From: Hydrocarboniphaga sp965279055
GTDB taxonomy: Bacteria; Pseudomonadota; Gammaproteobacteria; Nevskiales; Nevskiaceae
DNA length: 64,000 nucleotides
Direction of reading: 5' to 3'
Assembly (NCBI RefSeq): GCF_965279055.1
Contig: NZ_OZ257125.1
Coordinates: 4,154,001-4,218,000, forward strand
Shown here one piece after another: positions 1-7,352 of this stretch. Made by a program: the position numbers and the translations under genes. The notes beneath the pieces are model-generated. The model had not been told where the DNA came from. It searched no databases and worked only from the letters and a program-made list of their open reading frames with translations. Numbering within the stretch: the stretch's first letter is position 1; every line of letters begins with the position of its first letter.

Positions 1-244
1 TGCCGGTGCCGAGCACGTCGCCCATGCGGAAATGCCCGGCCGGCAGCGCGACCATCACCGGCAAACCGTCGCAGTCGCGGAAAGCCGGCGGCGCGCCTGT
101 GAGCGGCGGTTCGACGCGGCTCGCGACGCAGGGCGGCAAAACCGGCGCGGCCGGCACCGGCGCTGCGACCGGCACGGTTTTTTTCGCGGCCTGCGCGCTC
201 CCGGTGACCAGCAGCAACACGACCAGCAGTCGCCGCGCGATCAC
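1..244 (-). CDS. Formylglycine-generating-enzyme (SUMF1-like) domain protein, 5' part
   Basis: The minus strand opens with GTG at 244 and runs off the window edge, leaving about 81 residues. Residues 1-20 form a signal peptide (basic start, Leu/Val-rich core, ending AQA). After a Pro/Ala-rich linker comes VALPAGHFRMGD, which matches the conserved entry of the FGE-sulfatase fold (usually P-x-G-x-F-x-M-G). The family covers formylglycine-generating enzymes, ergothioneine-type enzymes and many non-catalytic binding proteins; the diagnostic C-terminal part is missing here, so the activity is open. The GTG overlaps the TGA of the TolA-like gene (GTGA), which implies translational coupling at the end of the envelope operon. 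Confidence 0.72.
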   Translation of the reverse strand, partial: MIARRLLVVLLLVTGSAQAAKKTVPVAAPVPAAPVLPPCVASRVEPPLTGAPPAFRDCDGLPVMVALPAGHFRMGDVLGTG

Positions 245-996
245 GGGCTGAACTCCAGATCGAGGCTGCCGCTGGCCGGTGCATCCGGCGGCAAGGGCAG
301 CGGCTGGGTTTTCCACACCGCCCGCTCGATCGAATCGCCGAGGCTGCGATCGCCGCAGCCCTGCTCGACATGCACCGCGCTGATCATGCCGCCGCCGCGA
401 TAATCGATGCGCAGCCGGCAGCGGAACACCGGCGCCGCGCGCGGCGGCGCCAGCCAGTTGGCGCGCAGCCGCATCAGCAGCGAGTCGGCGTCATCCAGGG
501 CTTCGACGCCGCTCTGATCCTTGGATACCGGCGATGTGCTGGCCGAGGCGGCGCTGCTCGCGGCCTTGGCCGGTGTCGGCGGCGCCGGCTTCGCCGGCTT
601 GGTCGGCGCCTGTGGTTTTGCCTGCGGCGCGGGCTTCGGTGCCGGTGCGGGTTTCGCCGGTGCCGGCGCGGCGGCGGTGTTCGCCTGCGTTGGCACGGCT
701 TCGGCGCTTTGCGAACCGGAATGGACCGATGAGGAGATCATCACCGCGCGAATGCTGGCGCGTGGCGGCGGCGCCTGACGGCCGAGTTGCAGCAGGCCGC
801 TGACCAGCAGCGCGAGCAGCAGATGCAGTGCGAAGGAGGCTGGGAGTACGCGCAGCAGCAGGCGGTGTTGTTGCGCGGGTGATGCGGGCTCGACCACGTC
901 GTCGCGTTTGGCCAGCTCGATCGTCGGCAGGCCGGCGATCAGCATCGCGTCGATCGCGTGATGCTCGGCGCGCAGGCTGGCGGGGTCGGCGAGCAT
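241..996 (-). CDS. TolA/TonB-like periplasm-spanning protein
   Basis: 251 residues. A cytoplasmic N-terminus is followed by one membrane anchor (about residues 50-70), a long Pro/Ala/Lys-rich stretch (about 105-150) that would span the periplasm, and a compact C-terminal domain (about 170-251) with MRLRANWLAPP, a CRLRIDY strand and a second Cys about 20 residues on. That arrangement resembles the C-terminal domain of TolA or TonB, including the conserved Cys pair. These proteins carry inner-membrane energy or contacts to the outer membrane. The gene lies downstream of the RND/DUF1329/DUF1302 genes, so it may couple that system across the periplasm, which is inference. It is not an obvious partner for a TonB receptor and no exbB/exbD or tolQ/tolR is near. 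Confidence 0.75.
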   Translation of the reverse strand: MLADPASLRAEHHAIDAMLIAGLPTIELAKRDDVVEPASPAQQHRLLLRVLPASFALHLLLALLVSGLLQLGRQAPPPRASIRAVMISSSVHSGSQSAEAVPTQANTAAAPAPAKPAPAPKPAPQAKPQAPTKPAKPAPPTPAKAASSAASASTSPVSKDQSGVEALDDADSLLMRLRANWLAPPRAAPVFRCRLRIDYRGGGMISAVHVEQGCGDRSLGDSIERAVWKTQPLPLPPDAPASGSLDLEFSP

Positions 997-1053
997 GGTG
1001 ATACGTCAGGCTGCGCTGCGGAATTGAGCGACAGCAATGCCGGCCTTGCCGCA

Positions 1054-1080
1054 GTCGCGGACAGGGTCCGCTCCTACAGG
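1054..1080. repeat. REP-type element, single copy
   Basis: Twenty-seven bases here match one arm of the perfect inverted REP pair at 27027-27100. Inside it GCGGAC-AGG-GTCCGC forms a 6-bp stem with a 3-nt loop. It sits in the 128-bp gap between the TolA-like gene and DUF1329 gene and may act as a transcript-processing or REP element. Confidence 0.7.
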
Positions 1081-1124
1081 GGCCGGCGCCGGCTGCTGAC
1101 GTGCGCGGCGCGAATGCGCGGCAT

Positions 1125-2501
1125 TCATCGGCCGAGGCGCATCAACGCCGAGCGAGTGAGATAGTTGTCGTACAGCGCGGGATCGTTGGCGCTGGATTTG
1201 TGGCCGCCGCTGATTTCGCGCACCTGCTCCAGCCGCGTCATGCGCTGGCTCTGCAGATCGTAGGCATGCACGTGGCCCCAGCTCCACAGCGGATGCGCGC
1301 CGTCCATGATTTTTTTGCTGCCGGATTCGTAAAGCGCGAACGCCGCGTCGAAAGAGCGGAACACGTCGCCACGCCGGTCGAACGACACCATCGCCAGCGG
1401 CAGCTGCGTGCGCGCGTCGAAGTAGACGCGCTTCTTGCCCACCGGCGCCCGCGGAAACAGCACCGGCTCGGCTTCGACGAGGATCACCTCCGGCACCAGC
1501 TCCACCGTGGTGTCCCAGAACGTCAGGCCCTTGGGCCCGCCGTGGGTCTTGTGCTGCCAGTTCGGATGCTCCGCGTTCCAGCCGCCACTGACCGCGGCCA
1601 GCATCGGCTGGCGCCCGGTGATGCGGTAGTTGCCCCAGGTGTACAGCGGATCGCCGGCAGCCCAGGCGTCGGACAGATACAGCGCCGAGCCCGGCACCAG
1701 CGGCTCGAAGCGCTGGTCGGTCGGAAACTGGCGCACGCGCTTGAACTCCGGCACGTAGCCATACAGCTCGGGAAAGCGATGCTGGTCGTAGTCCCAGATA
1801 TTCAGGAACGAAGTGCCACGCACGCTGTTCGGCGCCGTGAAGAACGCGCACTGATAGCGCAGCTTGTCTTCGTGACCGTTCCAGTAAGGCCTGGGTTCGA
1901 GCACGGTGCGCGCCACCGGCGACAGCTCGGCCCAGCCGGACTCGTATTCGAACTGCACCTCGCCGCTGGCACCGACATCGTATTCACGCGTCGCGTACAT
2001 CGACGCATCGTGACGGCCCCAGCTCAAGGTGAGCCCGGCGAAAAGTTCGATCGCGGTTTTCGGATCAGGGAAGGGATTGCCGCCGATCCAGGGCTTGCCC
2101 TCGAGCGTGACGACGTTGCCACGCGCATCGAGCTGCGCCTTGCCACGGTTGGAGAACGTCGCCTGCAGATATTCCCAGGGCGACAGTCGCATGATGTCGG
2201 TGGTGGTCGCGGCGAGCTTGAGCTTGCGGCCCATCGTCGCCACCTGCGTGTAGACCACCGGCGTCAGCAGCTGCTTCACCAGCTCGACGTTGCTCGCATC
2301 GATGACGTCGCCGGCCTTGAGCTTGCCGCGGGTATAGCCGTCGATCGACAGCAGTTCTTCCGGATAAGCCTTTTCTATCGATCCGGTTGCAGCGAGCACA
2401 TCCCACAACGGCGCCAGCACGCCGGCCGCGAACACGCCGCGTGCGGCCTGGTCGAGAAAACGCCGGCGGCTGTAGAGCCGGTCGTAACGGGTGATGCGCA
2501 T
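1125..2501 (-). CDS. DUF1329 family protein (copy 2)
   Basis: 458 residues from ATG 2501, preceded by AGGGAG at good spacing; an upstream ATG at 2537 has no such site. The N-terminus carries a twin-arginine signal (SRRRFLDQ then a hydrophobic Ala/Gly/Val segment), so the product is probably folded before export. The body matches the second DUF1329 protein at 5878-7260 along its length, for example GKPWIGG-PFPD, LTLSWGRHD, FKRVRQFPT and FEPLVPG. DUF1329 proteins have a LolA/LolB-like fold and nearly always accompany DUF1302. A lipid- or lipoprotein-binding periplasmic role is inferred from fold and context. It is separated from the rest of the operon by a palindromic element. Confidence 0.88.
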   Translation of the reverse strand: MRITRYDRLYSRRRFLDQAARGVFAAGVLAPLWDVLAATGSIEKAYPEELLSIDGYTRGKLKAGDVIDASNVELVKQLLTPVVYTQVATMGRKLKLAATTTDIMRLSPWEYLQATFSNRGKAQLDARGNVVTLEGKPWIGGNPFPDPKTAIELFAGLTLSWGRHDASMYATREYDVGASGEVQFEYESGWAELSPVARTVLEPRPYWNGHEDKLRYQCAFFTAPNSVRGTSFLNIWDYDQHRFPELYGYVPEFKRVRQFPTDQRFEPLVPGSALYLSDAWAAGDPLYTWGNYRITGRQPMLAAVSGGWNAEHPNWQHKTHGGPKGLTFWDTTVELVPEVILVEAEPVLFPRAPVGKKRVYFDARTQLPLAMVSFDRRGDVFRSFDAAFALYESGSKKIMDGAHPLWSWGHVHAYDLQSQRMTRLEQVREISGGHKSSANDPALYDNYLTRSALMRLGR

Positions 2502-2509
2502 GCCACTCC

Positions 2510-2568
2510 CTGGGTAACTTCTGATTAAGTCCTGCACGCCCGCGTAGGACTTAATCAGAGGTTCCCTG
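2510..2568. repeat. Palindromic element between DUF1302 and DUF1329 genes
   Basis: Arms 2520-2533 and 2546-2559 (TCTGATTAAGTCCT and its complement) are a perfect 14-bp inverted repeat around a 12-nt loop. The outer flanks, down to 2510 and out to 2568, stay imperfectly complementary. It lies in the 158-bp intergenic space, where it could form an mRNA hairpin that attenuates or protects the downstream message. A related half-site (AGGGAACCTCT) recurs at about 63620, so a MITE or REP-like origin is possible. Confidence 0.65.
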
Positions 2569-2659
2569 AATAAAAATCCGCCGGCGGCTCGGAGGCGGGA
2601 CCGCCGGCGGGACTCGCCGGGGTGCGCCGGCGAAAAGCTGCCTGTTCTTTACAACTGCA

Positions 2660-4741
2660 TCAGAATTGATAACCCAGACGCACGCCGATTTCGTCGGCAT
2701 AGTCGATCGTCGAGATCACGTTGTCGTTGGCATTGCCGCTGAGCTGGCCGTCGAGATAGGTGTAATAGATTTCGGCGGCGAACGGGCCGGACGGCTTCCA
2801 GCGCAGGCCGAGCTGGGCGAGCACGCCGCCGCGGGTGTCGTACAGCACCGCGCCGTCGATGCGATACACCAGGTTCGGAAACGGCTGCTGGAACGCGAAC
2901 ACCAGGCCGTCCCAACCGCCGTTGTAGCCGCCGGCGGTGGTGGTGGCCGTACCGTTCATGCCATCGAGCAGACGGCCGTACAGATCGCTCTCGGTGCGAT
3001 GCTCCCACTGGAACACCATGTAGGTCGCCGGGAAGCTCTGCGAAAAGCGCTGGTACTTCTCCATGACCAGCGCGGTGACCCACTCGTCGCGCTGGGTCAG
3101 GTTGTGTCCCAGATCGATCGGCGTATAGGTGCGGTCCGGCGTGTACATCGCCTCGACGTTGATGATCAGCTGATCGAGCAGCGAACCCGGATCGGCTTCG
3201 ATGACGTAGCTGGCACCGACGCCGTAGTTGTGCTCGCGGCGATACTCGCGCTCGATGTGGCCGCGCAGGCCGCCGGAGAGCTGGAAGAACAGATCGAGTT
3301 CACGCATCGCCGCCGGATCGCTGTCGACCGGATTGGCCAGCAGCAGCGCCGTCGCGGGGAAATCGTTGATCGCGGCATTGAGGCCTTCCTGTGCGGACAG
3401 GCGCGCCATGCCGGCATAGGTGAACCACTCGCTGGCCGAGACGACACCGGTCGGATCCACTTCGAACGGCGTCTGCGCCAGGATCGCGCCGGTGGCCGGC
3501 ACGCCGCCCGGGATCAGCGTCGGCACCAGCTGGCTCAGGCCGGGCAGGATGTTCGGCGCCAGGTTCGGCAGGTAAGCCGGCAGGTTGCGGTTGACGCCGG
3601 ACTCGGTCCAGCGGAACACGCCGTCCGGGTTGTAGCGGCTGGCGGCGACGAACTGCATGCCGATGTTGTACAGGCTGCCGCGCAAGCGGATGCCGTAGTC
3701 GAGCTTGTTGTCGACTTCGTTGTAGCGATCGTGAATCGTGAACTGCGACGCGATCACGTTGTACGGCGTGTTCGGGTTCGGATAGATCGTCGGCTGGAAC
3801 AGCTGCACGAAGCTGTCGGCCTCCCACTCGTTGGTGATCTGGTACGAGGTACGGATCGCCGGCGAGGCGATGCGCTCGTCGGCGTATTCCTCCGGCGTGT
3901 AGTCGATGAACAGATGGCGACGCAGATCCAGGCCGTTGGGAATATCCATCACGCGGAAGAACAGCGCCTGGCCCCAGGCGATCTGCTGGTTGCCGGCGCG
4001 GATCAGCAGCGGGCCTTCCTGATAATCCAGGGTCAGCGCCGGCAGATCGACCATGAAGTTGCGGCCGCAGACTTCGAGACGGTTCTGGCAGCCGCCTTTT
4101 TTGTAATTGTCGTACTCGAAGTAGTTCGGCTTGCGGTACAGGTAACCGTCGGCATTGCTGGCGACATCGTTCGGGTTGTAGTCGTCGTAGGCGCCGAGCT
4201 CATAAATGCCGCGAATCAGCGCGCGCGCCGTGAGCTGCGGACTCAACACCGCGGAGAAGTCCAGGTGCGTGCGCAGCTGCTGCAGGTTGAACTCGTTGTT
4301 GGCGGTCTTGCCGGTGCGCACCGCTTCGTCCGGCGTCGTGCACAGCGCCGTCGGCGGCACGCCGCCGCAACGCGCGGTGGCCTTGCCGTTGAACAGGTTG
4401 CCGTTCTGGTTGTACGGGTTTTCTTCGTTGGTGGTCTTGATCGCGGTTTCGATGCGCGTATAGCCGCTGAAACTCCAGGACATGCCGCCGAACAGATCAC
4501 CGAACATGCCGGGCTGTTCCGGCGACGACGACGACGCATAGTCGGACGACGCACCGGATTGCGGGCCGGAATCGGCCGCGGTCGGCATCTGCTCTTCCAC
4601 CGGACCCGTGGCCGGGCCGCTGCTGGCGTCCACCGGTGCCGGCTCGCCGGCCGGCATCGCCGCGTCCTGAGACCACGCGGTCGACGACAGCATGCACGCC
4701 ACGCCTGCCAGCAGACCCCACAAGCTTGCCTTGGTCACCAT
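2660..4741 (-). CDS. DUF1302 family outer-membrane protein
   Basis: 693 residues. Residues 1-25 are a Sec signal peptide ending AWSQ. A Pro/Ser/Ala-rich linker precedes a long beta-rich body with repeated aromatic/alternating strands and a C-terminal RLGYQF, the aromatic-ending signature of outer-membrane barrels. The region FGGMSWSFSGYTRIE fits the start of DUF1302. DUF1302 proteins are consistently encoded beside DUF1329 and RND transporters in proteobacteria; I infer that this one is the outer-membrane component of the same machine. It is larger than a simple porin and could bind hydrophobic cargo. Confidence 0.87.
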   Translation of the reverse strand: MVTKASLWGLLAGVACMLSSTAWSQDAAMPAGEPAPVDASSGPATGPVEEQMPTAADSGPQSGASSDYASSSSPEQPGMFGDLFGGMSWSFSGYTRIETAIKTTNEENPYNQNGNLFNGKATARCGGVPPTALCTTPDEAVRTGKTANNEFNLQQLRTHLDFSAVLSPQLTARALIRGIYELGAYDDYNPNDVASNADGYLYRKPNYFEYDNYKKGGCQNRLEVCGRNFMVDLPALTLDYQEGPLLIRAGNQQIAWGQALFFRVMDIPNGLDLRRHLFIDYTPEEYADERIASPAIRTSYQITNEWEADSFVQLFQPTIYPNPNTPYNVIASQFTIHDRYNEVDNKLDYGIRLRGSLYNIGMQFVAASRYNPDGVFRWTESGVNRNLPAYLPNLAPNILPGLSQLVPTLIPGGVPATGAILAQTPFEVDPTGVVSASEWFTYAGMARLSAQEGLNAAINDFPATALLLANPVDSDPAAMRELDLFFQLSGGLRGHIEREYRREHNYGVGASYVIEADPGSLLDQLIINVEAMYTPDRTYTPIDLGHNLTQRDEWVTALVMEKYQRFSQSFPATYMVFQWEHRTESDLYGRLLDGMNGTATTTAGGYNGGWDGLVFAFQQPFPNLVYRIDGAVLYDTRGGVLAQLGLRWKPSGPFAAEIYYTYLDGQLSGNANDNVISTIDYADEIGVRLGYQF

Positions 4742-4845
4742 GTTCTCCCCCTCCTTGATTTTTTATTGAATGCACTACGGCAGGCGGCGCCGATGCCTCC
4801 TCGACGCAGCCGCCAATCTCCAACACTCACTCGCCCGCGAAACCC

Positions 4846-5838
4846 TCAACCCTCGATTCTGACGATGCGTCCGGAATGCCCGACCAGCACCAGCCCACCG
4901 CTGGCCGGCGATGCGACGCCGGAATACCAGGCGGTGGCGAAATCGCCGTCGGTGCGCGCTTTCCAGCTCTGCCCGCCGTCGCGGCTTTCGAGCATTTCGC
5001 GCATGCCGGCGATCAGCACGTGGCCATCGGCCGACGACCACACGCCGAGCAACAGCGACTTGGAGTGGGTCGTCAGCGGCTTCCACACATTGCCGCCGTC
5101 GCTGGTGGCGAGCACGTAGCCGTCCTGTCCGACGGCATAACCACCGCCGTCGGCGCGCAGCTCGATGTCGAACAGCGAGGCTTCGCCGTGGTTGACCGCG
5201 ACCCAGTTCTTACCGGCATCCGGCGAGCGCAGGATCAGGCCGTATTCGCCTACTACGGTGACCACGCCGGTGTCGCCGACGATGACGTCGTACAGATGCG
5301 GCTCGACCGGCTCGGTCATGAAGCGGGTCCAGTCGATAGCCGATTTCACCCAGGTCTTGCCGCCGTCCGACGACACGGTGACGGTGCCGAAGGCACCGAC
5401 CGCGACCGCCAGACCCTGCGCGTTCATCGCCACCGACAACATGCGCTGATCGGTGCCGCTGTCGACCCGGGTCCACGGCCCGCCGGCGTCGCTGAGCAGG
5501 ATCAGGCCTTCCTGGCCGACGGCGATTCGCTTGTCGCCGCGCACGCCGACACCGAGCAGCGACAGCGGCGTCGGCGCCTTGTCCAGCGCCGTCCACTTGC
5601 GGCCGCCGTCGGTGCTGTCGAGCAACTCGCCCATCGCACCGACGGCAACGCCGTGATCACCGTCGAAGGCAACGCCGAATAGCGCCTGGTGCACGGTGCC
5701 CTGCACGACCACCGGCACGCCGCCCTTGTCACCGGCCGCGCTGATCGGCGCTTCCTTGGCGTCGGCCGCGGCGACCACGACCACGGCCACCGCGATCGCA
5801 CTACAGGCAGCGCGCAGGCTGCGATCGAAAGTTTTCAC
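4846..5838 (-). CDS. Ycf48/Hcf136-like beta-propeller (BNR repeat) protein
   Basis: 330 residues from GTG 5838, chosen because GGGAGAGG lies six bases upstream; an in-frame ATG at 5871 lacks a site. A signal peptide ends near ADAKEA. At least six Asp-box repeats of the S-x-D-G-G-x-x-W type follow (for example SSDGGKTW, TSDGGNVW, SRDGGQSW), which predicts a periplasmic six- to seven-bladed propeller. Ycf48 is a photosystem II assembly factor in phototrophs. Homologues in non-phototrophic proteobacteria sit with RND/DUF1302/DUF1329 genes, as here, so a chaperone or scaffold role in that envelope complex is more likely than anything photosynthetic. Confidence 0.87.
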   Translation of the reverse strand: MKTFDRSLRAACSAIAVAVVVVAAADAKEAPISAAGDKGGVPVVVQGTVHQALFGVAFDGDHGVAVGAMGELLDSTDGGRKWTALDKAPTPLSLLGVGVRGDKRIAVGQEGLILLSDAGGPWTRVDSGTDQRMLSVAMNAQGLAVAVGAFGTVTVSSDGGKTWVKSAIDWTRFMTEPVEPHLYDVIVGDTGVVTVVGEYGLILRSPDAGKNWVAVNHGEASLFDIELRADGGGYAVGQDGYVLATSDGGNVWKPLTTHSKSLLLGVWSSADGHVLIAGMREMLESRDGGQSWKARTDGDFATAWYSGVASPASGGLVLVGHSGRIVRIEG

Positions 5839-5877
5839 GACACGCCTCTCCCGATGCGTTGAACGAAGCACGGACGA

Positions 5878-7260
5878 TCAGGCGCCGAGACGGCCGATGG
5901 CCTGCGGCGTCAGGAACTTGCTGTAGACGTCGACGCCGGCCTCGCTGTACGTGGACTTGTAGCCGCCGGTGACTTCCTTGGCCTGCACGAAACGGCTCAG
6001 ACGGTTGGACTGCACGTCGTGGCAGATGACGCTGACCCAGGACCAGGCCGGGTGGCCGGTTTCGTCCTTGATCACGACCTTGTCGTTGGCGTACTGCGCG
6101 TAGTGCGGCTCGAACGACTTCCAGATTTCGCCGCGGCGATCGTAGGTGACGTAGGCGACGTACATGCCGTTGCGCACGTCGATCCAGGTGCGCTTCTTGC
6201 CGACCGGCGCACGCGGATAGCCGGTGGGCTCGGCTTCGACGATGAGGCATTCCGGGACCAGTTCCATGTACACGTCGTGGAAGGTCTTGCCCTTGGCGCC
6301 GCCGTGCACCGGACGCTCGTAGTTCGGGTGCGTGCCGCCCATGAAGTTCTTGTTGCCGACCGCGCCGAGCATCGGGCCACGGCCGACGACCTTGTAGTTG
6401 CCCCAGGTCTGCATCGGATCACCGGCGGCCCAGGCATCGGACAGGAACAGCGTGATGCCCGGCACCAGCGGCTCGAAGCGCTGATTGGTCGGGAACTGGC
6501 GCACGCGCTTGAACGCCGGCAGGTAGCCGATCAGATCGGGGAACTTGCGCTGGTCGTAGTACCAGGTGTTGAGGAAGGAGCTGCCCTTGGTGTCGTTGGG
6601 CGCGGTGAAGAACACCGACTGCAGACGCAGCAGGTCGGCGCGGTTGTTCCACACCTTGCCGTCGACGCGCGCGGTGGTGTTGAGCTCGGTCCAGACGAAG
6701 TCGTACTGGTAGGACACTTCGCCGGAGGGATCGATATCCCAGTCACGCACCGCGTACTGCGAGTAGTCGTGACGTCCCCAGCTCAGCGTGAGGTTCGCGG
6801 TGGCTTCGTTGGCGTCCTTGGAATCCGGGAACGGGCTGCCGCCGATCCACGGCTTGCCATCGGCGGTATAGACGTTGCCGTCCGGGCCGAACTTGGCCTT
6901 GCCCTTGTTCTTCAGCGTCGCTTCCAGGTACTGGTACGGGAACAGCTTGCTGACGTCCTTGGTCGACTCGACGATGTTGATGCGGCGCTGCATCGTCTTG
7001 ACCTGCTTGTAGGCCACCGGGTCGAGCAGATCCTTGACCACGTCGACGTTGTCCGCGGTGATCACGTCGCCCGGCTTGATCTTGCCCTTGGTGTACATCT
7101 CGATCGACAGCAGCTCGTCGGGATAGGCCTTGGAGACATCGGCGGAATGGGCGATCTGAGGCCAGAGCGGCGCCAGCACGCCGGCGGTGGCGGCGCCTGC
7201 CAGGGTCTTGCCCATGAACGAGCGGCGGCTGTAGTCGAAATCGAATTTGCGGATATGCAT
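5878..7260 (-). CDS. DUF1329 family protein (copy 1)
   Basis: 460 residues with a twin-arginine signal (SRRSFMGKTLAG followed by an Ala/Gly-rich core and a cut after AHSA). It is homologous over its full length to the protein at 1125-2501; shared blocks include YPDELLSIE/YPEELLSID, GKPWIGG, WGRHD and RAPVGKKR. The family has a LolA/LolB-like fold. It lies 92 bp downstream of the RND transporter gene and 39 bp ahead of the Ycf48-like gene, so it is in the same operon. Two diverged copies in one operon suggest either two cargoes or a heteromeric shuttle. Confidence 0.9.
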   Translation of the reverse strand: MHIRKFDFDYSRRSFMGKTLAGAATAGVLAPLWPQIAHSADVSKAYPDELLSIEMYTKGKIKPGDVITADNVDVVKDLLDPVAYKQVKTMQRRINIVESTKDVSKLFPYQYLEATLKNKGKAKFGPDGNVYTADGKPWIGGSPFPDSKDANEATANLTLSWGRHDYSQYAVRDWDIDPSGEVSYQYDFVWTELNTTARVDGKVWNNRADLLRLQSVFFTAPNDTKGSSFLNTWYYDQRKFPDLIGYLPAFKRVRQFPTNQRFEPLVPGITLFLSDAWAAGDPMQTWGNYKVVGRGPMLGAVGNKNFMGGTHPNYERPVHGGAKGKTFHDVYMELVPECLIVEAEPTGYPRAPVGKKRTWIDVRNGMYVAYVTYDRRGEIWKSFEPHYAQYANDKVVIKDETGHPAWSWVSVICHDVQSNRLSRFVQAKEVTGGYKSTYSEAGVDVYSKFLTPQAIGRLGA

Positions 7261-7352
7261 GACGTCGTCTCCTCGAAAAACCGTTTGTGTCGCACTGCTT
7301 TTATTGAGCGGCCGGACGGCCGCCGTTTGATGAATCCCTTAGCTTGAAAACC

